A stretch of 64,000 nt of DNA from Polynucleobacter sp. Latsch14-2 (lineage in GTDB: Bacteria > Pseudomonadota > Gammaproteobacteria > Burkholderiales > Burkholderiaceae): NCBI RefSeq assembly GCF_018881925.1, contig NZ_JACVPL010000005.1, positions 62,001-126,000 of the forward strand, in the 5' to 3' direction. A program made the translations under genes and the position numbers. Positions 1 through 7,946 of this stretch are shown here, piece after piece (position 1 is the first letter of the stretch; every line of letters begins with the position of its first letter). The notes under the pieces were generated by a model. That model saw nothing but the letters and a program-made list of their open reading frames with translations. It was not told the DNA's origin and did no database searches.

Positions 1-135
1 GCCGCCCGCATAACCCGAAACAACGGAATGAACACCATGAATTTGTTGATAAACCGCCTCTAGACACCAGAAACACCCCCCGCCAAGGGTGGCACGCTCA
101 AGATGTAGCAGGTTTTGTTTGTTAGTTTCACTCAT
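1..135 (-). CDS. msrA: Peptide-methionine (S)-S-oxide reductase MsrA (N-terminal part, cut by window edge)
   Basis: Reading leftward from an ATG at 133-135, 45 codons run off the window edge. The peptide contains [12 protein letters not shown] followed by SGYAGG. This is the MsrA active-site motif, with the catalytic cysteine in GCFW. MsrA reduces methionine-S-sulfoxide in oxidised proteins, using thioredoxin. Only the N-terminal quarter is visible, so integrity cannot be judged. It is divergent from the aldehyde dehydrogenase gene, with 58 bp between the start codons that must hold both promoters. The family call is secure from the motif. Confidence 0.9.
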   Translation of the reverse strand, partial: MSETNKQNLLHLERATLGGGCFWCLEAVYQQIHGVHSVVSGYAGG

Positions 136-193
136 GGCTTTATCCTAACGCTTTATTGAATTACCTGCTTACGCACTCAAACCCGAAAACACC

Positions 194-1591
194 ATGAATC
201 GCTTCACGCTTCAGTTAGATGAAATTAAGGCGGCTTACGCTGCTGAACCCAATCCCAGTCTTGAGGTGAGATTGGAGCGAATTGGCCGCATTGAAAAGAT
301 GATTGCCGCCAATGAAGAAAAAATCTGTAAGGCGCTAGTAGCAGACTTTGGTGTACGCCATTCAGTAGAAACTCGTTTGGCAGAATTTCAAATGGTGTAT
401 CAGGCCTGTGCATATACGCGTAAGCATTTAAAAGAATGGATGAAACCAACTCCCGTTGATACCCCCTTCTTTTTGGGTGGGTCCCAAGCCTGGATAGAGA
501 ATCAATCTATCGGCGTAGTTGGCATCATGAGTCCGTGGAATTACCCCATTCAATTAGCCCTGGTGCCAGCAATTGCTGCCCTTGCTGCTGGCAATCGGGT
601 TTGGCTTAAGCCCTCTGAACGAAGCGTACGTACGTCGGGCTTCTTAGCTAGCCTGATTCAAGAGTATTTCCATTCCAGTGAATTTTGCGTGACTACTGGC
701 GGTCCAGATGTTGCAGAAATTTTTTCAGGACTTTGTTTTGATCACCTATTCTTTACTGGCGCACAAGAAATTGGCAAAAAAGTGATGCGCTCTGCTGCGG
801 ATAACCTCACCCCAATTACCTTGGAGCTTGGCGGAAAATCCCCAGCCATTATTGACCCTTCGGCCAAACTAAAAGATGCCGCAGCCAGCATTGTGTACGG
901 TAAGTTGCTAAATGGCGGTCAAACTTGCATTGCCCCAGATTATGTTTTGATCGCACCACAAGATCAAGATACCTTCATCACAGAGTTGCAAGCAGTAGCT
1001 CAAGCTCAATTTTCAAATCCAGAAGAATTGACTGGTCCGATTGACGATAGTCAACTGGCACACTGGCAGTATTTAGCCAATGATGCGATTCAAAGGGGTG
1101 CGCAAGCCATCCCGCTTCTAAGACCAGATACACAAAGCTCAAGAAGATTCGAGCCTATTGCACTAATAAATGTTTCCGTTGATGCACTTGTACTCCAAGA
1201 GGAAATTTTCGGACCTATTTTGCCGATCATGACTACGATTGACGTTACTACTGCTATTGCTTATGTCAACAGCAAACCAAGCCCACTCGCTCTCTATTGG
1301 TTTGGGAAAGATAAAGCCAATATGAATCGCATCCTCAATGAAACTCGTTCAGGAGGTGTGACTGTAAATGACACCCTATTGCACGCCACCATTGAAGGTC
1401 TGCCATTTGGCGGTATTGGCCCAAGCGGTATGGGCGCCTATCATGGCAAGAAGGGATTTGATACCTTTAGCCATCAAAAATCTGTTTTAGAAGTTCGTGG
1501 ACTTTTTGGCCTTAATCTCTTGCATGGCACAAAATTAGTACAACCTCCCTATCGCAAAACAATCGAGCGTCTACTCAATTGGATGAACTAA
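194..1591 (+). CDS. NAD(P)-dependent aldehyde dehydrogenase, coniferyl-aldehyde dehydrogenase-like
   Basis: A 465-residue aldehyde dehydrogenase that oxidises an aldehyde to its acid with NAD(P). It has PWNYP near residue 114 and a cofactor-binding LKPSE motif. The general-base Glu lies in LELGGKSP near 211, and the nucleophilic Cys lies in GGQTCIAPDY near 245. The C-terminal LPFGGIGPSGMGAYHGKKGF stretch is typical of the class-3/coniferyl-aldehyde group, whose members are about 450-480 residues long. The true substrate cannot be read from sequence; aromatic or medium-chain aliphatic aldehydes are plausible. It is monocistronic and lies next to divergent msrA. The ATG start keeps the full N-terminal domain. 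Confidence 0.85.
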   Translation: MNRFTLQLDEIKAAYAAEPNPSLEVRLERIGRIEKMIAANEEKICKALVADFGVRHSVETRLAEFQMVYQACAYTRKHLKEWMKPTPVDTPFFLGGSQAWIENQSIGVVGIMSPWNYPIQLALVPAIAALAAGNRVWLKPSERSVRTSGFLASLIQEYFHSSEFCVTTGGPDVAEIFSGLCFDHLFFTGAQEIGKKVMRSAADNLTPITLELGGKSPAIIDPSAKLKDAAASIVYGKLLNGGQTCIAPDYVLIAPQDQDTFITELQAVAQAQFSNPEELTGPIDDSQLAHWQYLANDAIQRGAQAIPLLRPDTQSSRRFEPIALINVSVDALVLQEEIFGPILPIMTTIDVTTAIAYVNSKPSPLALYWFGKDKANMNRILNETRSGGVTVNDTLLHATIEGLPFGGIGPSGMGAYHGKKGFDTFSHQKSVLEVRGLFGLNLLHGTKLVQPPYRKTIERLLNWMN

Positions 1592-1629
1592 GCAACAAAG
1601 AAGGTATTAAAAGCACTTTATGATCTCAT

Positions 1630-1662
1630 CGTAATTAATTCGGGATAACCCTTGTAATTACG
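1630..1662. repeat. Inverted repeat overlapping a putative -35 box
   Basis: CGTAATTA (1630-1637) is repeated inverted as TAATTACG (1655-1662), with GGG/CCC (1642-1644 / 1649-1651) able to pair inside. It lies after the aldehyde dehydrogenase stop codon and overlaps the -35 element proposed for the rhlE promoter. It could be an operator or a weak terminator hairpin. No T-tract follows it, so an operator is slightly more likely. Confidence 0.35.
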
Positions 1663-1680
1663 ATCTCAAACTGACATAAT
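1652..1680 (+). promoter_or_regulatory. Putative sigma-70 promoter of the rhlE leader
   Basis: TTGTAA (1652-1657) and CATAAT (1675-1680) are separated by exactly 17 bp, with four and five matches to the sigma-70 consensus. Transcription would start near 1687. That leaves a leader of about 184 nt before the helicase start codon, unusually long for this compact genome. Confidence 0.45.
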
Positions 1681-1785
1681 AGGAGGCTTTTTAAAGCATT
1701 TTGATTCATCGCCCCCCAGCTATATTTCAGCGTACCGTTTAGAAGTTATAAACACCGAAGTTTACAAAACGCGCTGCCGCCTGTC

Positions 1786-1862
1786 TGATGGTCGATGCCT
1801 TTGACCATCACACCCTCTAAAACCATGGGTGTACACACGGAGACATCCCTTCAAGGGGATGT
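1786..1862 (+). promoter_or_regulatory. Structured 5' leader of rhlE with RBS-covering hairpin
   Basis: Two hairpins are visible. TGATGGTC (1786-1793) pairs with GACCATCA (1803-1810). ACATCCCT (1843-1850) pairs with GGGGATGT (1855-1862) around a TCAA loop. The second hairpin contains the only purine-rich ribosome binding candidate (AAGGGG, 1853-1858) before the ATG at 1871. A 13-codon reading frame (ATG 1825, stop 1864-1866) also crosses this hairpin. Long structured leaders are known for cold-inducible RNA helicase genes. Regulation by temperature or by the helicase itself is inference. Confidence 0.45.
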
Positions 1863-1870
1863 GTAATAGC

Positions 1871-3502
1871 ATGACTTTTTCTAAAGAAACTAAACACGAG
1901 TCCGCGGACTTAAAACACACTGGAACTGAATTCCAGTCTTTTGCCTTAGCGGCACAACTTCTTCAAAACGTTGCTGAATTGGGTTATACCCAAGCCACCC
2001 CAGTTCAAGCTCAGGTTATTCCTGCTGCTCTCGCTGGTGGGGACTTATTGGTCAGCAGCCAAACTGGTAGCGGAAAAACTGCAGCCTTTTTATTGCCTTT
2101 GATTAATCAACTGATCGCAGCCAATCCGAATAACTCACCTGTACCAGGTCGCGCCCAGCCTAAAGTGTTGGTGCTCTGCCCTACGCGCGAGCTAGCTCAA
2201 CAGGTTGCCGCTGATGCCGTGAACTTAGTGCGCGGCCTCAAAGGTATTCGTATTGCAACCGTAATGGGTGGCATGCCTTACGGCAAGCAAATCCAAGCCA
2301 TCAAAGGTGCATTATTAGTGGTTGCAACACCAGGTCGATTGCTCGACTTATGCGATAGCAAAGCGATTCGCTTAGATGATGTCAAGCAACTCGTTATCGA
2401 TGAGGCTGATCGCATGCTCGACATGGGATTTGCTGATGATCTCGAAGCTATTGATAAGCGTTGCGCTGGTCGTAGTCAAACCCTAATGTTCTCCGCTACT
2501 TTTGCGCCAAAAATTATGGCCTTAGCAAATGAATTAACTAGAGATGCGACACGCATTGAACTTGCTCACGCAGGTGAAAAACATGCCAATATCGAACAGA
2601 AGTTGCATTGGGCTGACAGCATGTCTCATAAACATAAGTTGCTTGAGCATATTTTGGCCGATGAAACATTAGACCAAGCGGTAGTGTTTGCAAGCACTCA
2701 AGTTGAAAGTGAAAAAATTGCTGATGCCTTACGTGCAAATGGCTATGAAGCTACCGCCCTACACGGCGCCATGCCACAAGCCGTTCGTATGCGTCGTCTT
2801 GAATCTCTGCGCAAAGGTCATACCAAGATTTTGGTTGCAACAGATGTGGCAGCTCGCGGTATCGATGTACCCCGTATTAGCCACGTAATTAATTTTGGTT
2901 TGCCAATGAAGCCAGAAGACTATACACACCGCATCGGCAGAACTGGACGCGCTGGTCGCAATGGCGTCGCCATCACCTTAGTAGAACATCGTGATCGCGC
3001 GAAGATTCGTAATATTGAGCGCTTCACACAACAAGATATCGTTGCTTCAGTAATTGCCGGACTCGAGCCACAAGCAAAGCCCAGCTTTGGTGGTGGCGGT
3101 GGCGGTCGTTCTGGTGGCGGTCGCTCTGGTGGTGGCTTTGGCGGTGGTGGTCGTTCTGGTGGTGGTCGCTCTGGTGGTGGCTTTGGCGGTGGTGGTCGTT
3201 CTGGTGGTGGTCGCTCTGGTGGCGGTGAAAACCGTTCTGGCAACCATTTCGAAGCACGTTCAACAGATTCACGCCCTGCGCGCTCTGCTGACTCACGTCC
3301 TTCAGGTGATTCACGTCCAGGCAACCGTTTTGGCGATTCACGCCCTGCGCGCTCTGCTGACTCACGTCCTTCAGGTGATTCACGTCCTGCGCGCTCTGCT
3401 GACTCACGTCCGGCTCGCTCTGGAGATTCCCGTCCATCCGCTGGCCCCCGTTTTGCCAAACCAAAATCTGGTGGTCAACGTAGAAACTTCAGCGGCAGCT
3501 AA
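1871..3502 (+). CDS. rhlE: DEAD-box ATP-dependent RNA helicase, RhlE type
   Basis: A 543-residue RNA helicase that unwinds short RNA duplexes in ribosome assembly and mRNA turnover. It has a Q motif (ATPVQAQVIP), Walker A SSQTGSGKT near 62-70, DEAD near 176, SAT near 206 and HRIGRTGR near 352. A long low-complexity tail follows from about 400, with Gly-rich RSGGG repeats and then DSRP repeats, probably a basic RNA-binding tail. I chose ATG 1871. An in-frame GTG at 1829 would add 14 residues that look non-coding and would lie inside the leader hairpin. ubiC starts 2 bp after the stop. A second RhlE-type gene lies at 59.8-61.2 kb. Confidence 0.9.
   Translation: MTFSKETKHESADLKHTGTEFQSFALAAQLLQNVAELGYTQATPVQAQVIPAALAGGDLLVSSQTGSGKTAAFLLPLINQLIAANPNNSPVPGRAQPKVLVLCPTRELAQQVAADAVNLVRGLKGIRIATVMGGMPYGKQIQAIKGALLVVATPGRLLDLCDSKAIRLDDVKQLVIDEADRMLDMGFADDLEAIDKRCAGRSQTLMFSATFAPKIMALANELTRDATRIELAHAGEKHANIEQKLHWADSMSHKHKLLEHILADETLDQAVVFASTQVESEKIADALRANGYEATALHGAMPQAVRMRRLESLRKGHTKILVATDVAARGIDVPRISHVINFGLPMKPEDYTHRIGRTGRAGRNGVAITLVEHRDRAKIRNIERFTQQDIVASVIAGLEPQAKPSFGGGGGGRSGGGRSGGGFGGGGRSGGGRSGGGFGGGGRSGGGRSGGGENRSGNHFEARSTDSRPARSADSRPSGDSRPGNRFGDSRPARSADSRPSGDSRPARSADSRPARSGDSRPSAGPRFAKPKSGGQRRNFSGS
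3086..3226 (+). repeat. In-frame 45-bp repeats coding Gly/Arg-Ser tail
   Basis: The helicase tail is built from a 15-residue unit: Phe, four Gly, then RSGGG twice. It occurs about three times in tandem, and the DNA copies are nearly identical (GGTGGTGGTCGCTCTGGT and similar). Repeats this uniform can change copy number by slippage. They also cause long spurious open frames on the other strand. Confidence 0.8.
3266..3436 (+). repeat. In-frame DSRP(AR/SG) repeats in helicase C-terminus
   Basis: A second low-complexity block encodes alternating DSRPARSA and DSRPSG units, with the DNA phrase GATTCACGCCCTGCGCGCTC and close variants recurring. It is rich in Arg, Ser, Asp and Pro and is probably disordered. 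It differs in composition from the glycine block just before it. Confidence 0.75.
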
Positions 3503-3504
3503 TC

Positions 3505-4080
3505 ATGACTCGCCATCGTCGTCTCAGTTCTCTTTGGAATCGAGTCGATTCTGGTGAGATTCATCGGGCGCCACGCAAGTGGCAGACCTGGCTAAGCGAC
3601 ACAGGATCATTAACTCAAAAAATTGAGCAGGCAATTGGTCAAAAACTGGAAGTGCAGGTGCTGCGTGATTGCCGCCAAAACTTAAATAGCGACGAGAGTC
3701 GCTATTTTCATTTACAAACCAAGCGCTGCCGTATTCGCGAAGTATTGCTTTGCTCGAATGGCATCCCTTTAGTTATGGCTCGTAGCGTGATTCCAACCTT
3801 GAGTTCTAGCGGCAGCAATCAAGATATATTGCGCCTAGGAAGTAGACCTTTGGGAGCGGTATTATTTTCCAAAACCAGAAAACGTTCGAAGCAAAAAGCT
3901 TTAAGAAAAATTATCCGTATAAATAAACGAAACAATCTATGGCGGCAATGCCGTCAGAAGTACGAGCAATTACCTGCCCCCCTTTGGGCACGTCGCACAC
4001 TGTACAAACTCAAAGGTCGGCCATTGCTAGTATGTGAAATATTTCTACCAGCATTGCTGCAATACGCAGCAAATCATTAA
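3505..4080 (+). CDS. ubiC: Chorismate pyruvate-lyase
   Basis: UbiC removes pyruvate from chorismate to give 4-hydroxybenzoate, the first step to the ubiquinone ring. The 191-residue protein has the family layout: an Arg in MARSVIP near 93, LGSRPLGAVLF in the middle, and WARRTLY followed by PLLVCEIFLPAL. The Glu near 178 corresponds to the conserved catalytic Glu of E. coli UbiC. It starts 2 bp after the rhlE stop, so it may be translated from the same message. Its last 4 bp overlap the end of hemD on the opposite strand. The N-terminus is strongly basic. Confidence 0.85.
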   Translation: MTRHRRLSSLWNRVDSGEIHRAPRKWQTWLSDTGSLTQKIEQAIGQKLEVQVLRDCRQNLNSDESRYFHLQTKRCRIREVLLCSNGIPLVMARSVIPTLSSSGSNQDILRLGSRPLGAVLFSKTRKRSKQKALRKIIRINKRNNLWRQCRQKYEQLPAPLWARRTLYKLKGRPLLVCEIFLPALLQYAANH

Positions 4081-4934
4081 TTCAAACTTAACCATACTTG
4101 GCTGGCTTTAATCAACGCTTGATCCCCAGGCTCGCAAATAAATACTTTTCCAAAGCCAATAGCTTTAGCGGTCTCACCAATCTTTTGATGCGGACAAATA
4201 GCACTGGCATAAAGCAGCGTCTGGCTAAATTGCCCCTGAATCACCTCACCTAGGTAACGCACCGCCTCTGATGATGTCAACAACCACAGAGATTGAGAAA
4301 AATCTATTTCAGCAATAGCACCCCAAGCAGGACTATTAATGCTCAAGGGCACTCTGGCATAAACCGAAATAGCTTCAACTCTTGCGCCTGCGGCCCTTAA
4401 GGTTTCAGCAAGCCAATCGCGCCCGCCCTCCCCCTTAAAAATCACTACCTTGCGTTCAGACCAATTCCAGTCGAGAGATTGCAATTCATTCCATAGACCT
4501 TCTGAATCCCAATGCGCATTATTTTCTGGGAGAAAAATGCGGGTCGGGTTTTCTTCTAATCCGATGCCATGATGTTGCAAAGCTAACTTACTACTACCGC
4601 CCATCACGCCCACTGGAATCATCGTATTGGAAAGTTCTTGCCATGATCTTTCCAATAAACGCATACTGCATTCAATCGCATTTGGACTCACAAAGATGGC
4701 TAGATCAGCATCCTTCAGACTTGCGGCAATGTGGTCTGCTAAAGACCCCTTCTGAGATCGACCTCGATCGCCCTCTTTAGGAACAATGGTGAGCAATGGC
4801 AGGGAAAGTATATTTGGTAAGTCTTGCTTACCCAATTTAAACTGCTCGTCATTTTTAAAACTAGTGGCAAGTAATTCAATCAGTTGACGCGCCTGCCCAG
4901 CAGGTCTTGTGACAATAATTGTCTGCGCACTCAC
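4077..4934 (-). CDS. hemD: Uroporphyrinogen-III synthase
   Basis: HemD cyclises hydroxymethylbilane with inversion of ring D, giving uroporphyrinogen III for haem and sirohaem. The 285-residue protein opens with IIVTRPAGQARQL and contains FVSPNAIECS and WLLTSSEAVRYLG, matching the two-lobed HemD fold. Sequence conservation in this family is low, so placement beside hemC is the main support. The start codon is GTG (4932-4934), preceded by an AGGAAGA ribosome binding site. hemC lies 21 bp upstream on the same strand, so the two form an operon. Confidence 0.85.
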   Translation of the reverse strand: MSAQTIIVTRPAGQARQLIELLATSFKNDEQFKLGKQDLPNILSLPLLTIVPKEGDRGRSQKGSLADHIAASLKDADLAIFVSPNAIECSMRLLERSWQELSNTMIPVGVMGGSSKLALQHHGIGLEENPTRIFLPENNAHWDSEGLWNELQSLDWNWSERKVVIFKGEGGRDWLAETLRAAGARVEAISVYARVPLSINSPAWGAIAEIDFSQSLWLLTSSEAVRYLGEVIQGQFSQTLLYASAICPHQKIGETAKAIGFGKVFICEPGDQALIKASQVWLSLN

Positions 4935-4955
4935 TATGTCTTCCTAATGTTGGAT

Positions 4956-5927
4956 TTACTTAGGCAAACCGTTTGGCAATAAAGCAACAGCGCCCTGTGC
5001 GATTAAATCCTGGGCAACTGCTAAACCAAGTGCTTCAGCCTCGGCCACATTTTTCACTAAACCACTGGCCTTAGCCAAGCAAATAGCTTTACCGTCGACA
5101 CTCGCCACAAAAGAACGAATCTGCATCTGATTTTTATCCCAAACGGCGTGGGCTGCTAAAGGCACTTCACAAGAGCCTCCTAGTTGGCGGGACACCATCC
5201 GCTCTGCAGAGATTGCCAGCAAAGTTGGCAAGTCACTCAAAGGCGCTAGCCACTGCTTGATGTTTGGATGTTTACTTAGAGTCTCAATGCCGAGGGCACC
5301 TTGACCAGCTGCTGGGGTATATGGATCAAACGGCAGGAGTGCCTTGATACGACTTTCCAAACCCAAACGCTTGAGGCCTGCGGCGGCCAAAATAATGGCT
5401 TGATACTCGCCGCGATCCAATTTACCCATACGTGTATCTAAATTGCCCCGCAGAGGATGGACCTCCAAATGAGGGAAACGCGCACGCAAGACTGCTTCGC
5501 GGCGCAAACTCGAGGTGCCCACTACCGCACCATGCGGAAGATCTTCCAGACTCACATAATCATTAGAAACAAAGGCATCTCGAGCATCTTCACGAGCCAT
5601 AACGCAGGTCAGATCAAAACCCTCAGGCATCACCATTGGGACATCTTTTAGTGAATGTACTGCCAAATCTGCGCGGCCATCCTCTAAGGCAGCCTCGAGC
5701 TCCTTGACGAATAAGCCCTTACCGCCGACCTTAGAAAGGGCTCTATCAAGAATCTGGTCACCCCGAGTAGTCATACCCAGAATCTGTACATCACAGGCTG
5801 GATACAGCCTTTTAAGGCAATCCCGGACGTGTTCAGCCTGCCACATGGCAAGCCGACTCTCACGAGAGGCAATCACTAGGCGTCTAGGAATAGCGGAATT
5901 TACTGCGGAATTGGGGATTTGGGACAT
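4956..5927 (-). CDS. hemC: Hydroxymethylbilane synthase (porphobilinogen deaminase)
   Basis: HemC condenses four porphobilinogen molecules into hydroxymethylbilane. Visible features are [19 protein letters not shown] at the N-terminus, [29 protein letters not shown] and [10 protein letters not shown]. The [10 protein letters not shown] loop carries the Cys near residue 253 that binds the dipyrromethane cofactor. I chose ATG 5925-5927 (323 residues). A longer frame reaches 6029, but its extra residues resemble no HemC and would run into argH on the other strand. It is divergent from argH with a 43-bp gap. Confidence 0.93.
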   Translation of the reverse strand: MSQIPNSAVNSAIPRRLVIASRESRLAMWQAEHVRDCLKRLYPACDVQILGMTTRGDQILDRALSKVGGKGLFVKELEAALEDGRADLAVHSLKDVPMVMPEGFDLTCVMAREDARDAFVSNDYVSLEDLPHGAVVGTSSLRREAVLRARFPHLEVHPLRGNLDTRMGKLDRGEYQAIILAAAGLKRLGLESRIKALLPFDPYTPAAGQGALGIETLSKHPNIKQWLAPLSDLPTLLAISAERMVSRQLGGSCEVPLAAHAVWDKNQMQIRSFVASVDGKAICLAKASGLVKNVAEAEALGLAVAQDLIAQGAVALLPNGLPK

Positions 5928-5970
5928 AACATTTAAAATAATCAAGGACCTACACCAATATACTGCGTTT

Positions 5971-7389
5971 ATGAGCACATCAAAAAATTCCTTAGCCAAC
6001 AAAGCCCAAGCTTGGTCGGCCCGCTTCAATGAGCCTGTTGACGAACTGGTACAGCGTTATACCGCCTCCATTGGATTTGATCAACGTTTTGCCCTAGTCG
6101 ATATTGCTGGATCTCTGGCTCACGCAGAGATGCTGGCCACCCAAAAGATTATCAGCGCCCAAGATTTGGCAGATATTCAAAAGGGGATGGCTCAGATCAA
6201 AAGCGAGATTGAGTCCGGGCAATTTGAATGGCAACTCGCCCTGGAGGATGTGCACCTCAATATTGAAGCACGTTTAACTGCTTTAGTGGGTGATGCTGGC
6301 AAACGTTTACATACTGGTCGTTCGCGCAATGACCAAGTAGCAACGGATTTACGTTTGTGGCTTCGCGACAGTGTTGATGAGATTGCCGCCACTCTCAAAA
6401 CTTTACGCACCGCCCTACTAGATCTAGCTGAAAAACATGCTGCTACTATCATGCCGGGTCATACCCACCTGCAAGTAGCTCAGCCAATTACTTTTGGCCA
6501 CCACTTGATGGCTTATTACGAAATGTTTAGTCGTGATGCCGGCCGCTTAATTGATCTACGTACTCGTTTTAATCGCCTACCTTTGGGTGCCGCCGCTTTA
6601 GCTGGCACAACCTATCCAATCGATCGCGAACAAGTAGCCAAGATTTTAGGATTTGATGGTATTTGCAACAACTCACTGGATGCCGTGTCTGATCGAGACT
6701 TTGCTATCGAGTTCTGCGCTTTTGCATCCATCTTAATGATGCATGTCTCACGCTTATCAGAAGAATTGGTGCTCTGGCTTAGCCCACGCTTTGGCTTCAT
6801 TGATTTGCCGGATCGCTTCTGTACTGGCAGCTCAATCATGCCGCAGAAAAAGAACCCCGATGTTCCAGAGCTGGCACGTGGTAAGACTGGCCGCGTATAT
6901 GGCGACCTTATCTCCTTGCTCACCCTCATGAAGAGTCAGCCCCTGGCATACAACAAAGATAATCAAGAAGATAAAGAGCCCTTGTTTGATGCAGTAGATA
7001 CGGTTCAAGATACCTTACGTATTTTTGCTGACATGATTCCGCATATTGAAGTAAAGGCTGATGTCATGAAAGCTGCGGCTGAGCAAGGCTTCGCTACTGC
7101 CACTGACTTGGCCGACTATCTGGTCAAAAAAGGTTTAGCTTTCCGGGATGCTCATGAGGCCGTTGCCCATGCAGTTAAAGCCTGCGTTGGTAGAAATTGT
7201 ATGTTGACCGATCTCAGTCTTTCTGAGTTGCGCTTTGCTTGTGGTTTAGATAATCGCCCTGAACTGATGGGTGATGATGTTTTTGCTTTGCTCACTGTTG
7301 ATGGTTCGGTGCAATCTCGACAGCACGCAGGCGGTACCGCACCCTCTCAAGTACTTGCTGCAATTAAACGGGGTCGTGCAGACCTCTAA
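5971..7389 (+). CDS. argH: Argininosuccinate lyase
   Basis: ArgH splits argininosuccinate into arginine and fumarate, the last step of arginine synthesis. The 472-residue length fits the family. The fumarase/aspartase signature [12 protein letters not shown] lies near 287-298, with [17 protein letters not shown] and [11 protein letters not shown] upstream. The start at ATG 5971 gives [15 protein letters not shown]. The open frame extends back to 5704, but that part is antisense to hemC. The first TRAP gene begins 5 bp after the stop, so argH and the transporter pair may be co-transcribed. Confidence 0.95.
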   Translation: MSTSKNSLANKAQAWSARFNEPVDELVQRYTASIGFDQRFALVDIAGSLAHAEMLATQKIISAQDLADIQKGMAQIKSEIESGQFEWQLALEDVHLNIEARLTALVGDAGKRLHTGRSRNDQVATDLRLWLRDSVDEIAATLKTLRTALLDLAEKHAATIMPGHTHLQVAQPITFGHHLMAYYEMFSRDAGRLIDLRTRFNRLPLGAAALAGTTYPIDREQVAKILGFDGICNNSLDAVSDRDFAIEFCAFASILMMHVSRLSEELVLWLSPRFGFIDLPDRFCTGSSIMPQKKNPDVPELARGKTGRVYGDLISLLTLMKSQPLAYNKDNQEDKEPLFDAVDTVQDTLRIFADMIPHIEVKADVMKAAAEQGFATATDLADYLVKKGLAFRDAHEAVAHAVKACVGRNCMLTDLSLSELRFACGLDNRPELMGDDVFALLTVDGSVQSRQHAGGTAPSQVLAAIKRGRADL

Positions 7390-7394
7390 GTTTC

Positions 7395-7946
7395 ATGGGC
7401 TTTTGGGCACAACTCTCCGAAGGGATTGATCGCATAAATCAACTGCTTGGCAAGTTCGCTAGCATTATGATTTTGTTATCTTGCGTAGTATCGGCAAGCA
7501 ATGCCATTCTGAGATATGGCCTTGACATGAGTAACAACTGGCCGCTTGAGTTGCAATGGTATTTGTTTGCAGCCGCCGTGATGCTCGGCGCTTCCTACAC
7601 CCTCAAGCGCAATGAACACGTTCGGGTTGATTTGATTTACTCCTACGCATCAGAGCGTACTCGTATTTGGATTGATTTATTTGGTCTCGCCTTGTTCTTG
7701 ATGCCGGCTTGTCTTTTGTTTTCATGGCTCTCTTGGAGCACACTCTTTTATCCATCATGGTTAGTGATGGAGCACTCGCTCAACTCTGGTGGATTACCAC
7801 GCTATCCAATCAAATTTATCGTACCGTTTGGTTTCTTCATGCTAAGTTTGCAAGGCCTATCGGAAATTATTAAACGTATCGGCATGCTTAAAGGCAAATA
7901 CACCTTGCCTGCCAACGATCTGAATTACGAAAAACCATGGCAATGA
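7395..7946 (+). CDS. TRAP transporter small membrane subunit (DctQ family)
   Basis: A 183-residue membrane protein with four predicted helices. The motif ELQWYLFAAAVMLGASYTLK followed by NEHVRVDL is typical of the DctQ subunit of tripartite ATP-independent periplasmic transporters. These couple sodium import to uptake of carboxylic or similar acids captured by a periplasmic binding protein. It overlaps the large subunit by 10 bp and follows argH by 5 bp. No binding-protein gene is adjacent, so the substrate is unknown. Confidence 0.85.
   Translation: MGFWAQLSEGIDRINQLLGKFASIMILLSCVVSASNAILRYGLDMSNNWPLELQWYLFAAAVMLGASYTLKRNEHVRVDLIYSYASERTRIWIDLFGLALFLMPACLLFSWLSWSTLFYPSWLVMEHSLNSGGLPRYPIKFIVPFGFFMLSLQGLSEIIKRIGMLKGKYTLPANDLNYEKPWQ

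Noticed and set aside
2920..3557. Several long open frames opposite and across the helicase tail, rich in Pro/Arg/His or Val/Leu
   Set aside because: They are frame shadows of the Gly/Arg/Ser repeats; the helicase frame has all family motifs and a continuous tail.
5704..5970. Upstream extension of argH
   Set aside because: The extra residues are antisense to hemC and unlike ArgH; ATG 5971 gives a normal N-terminus.
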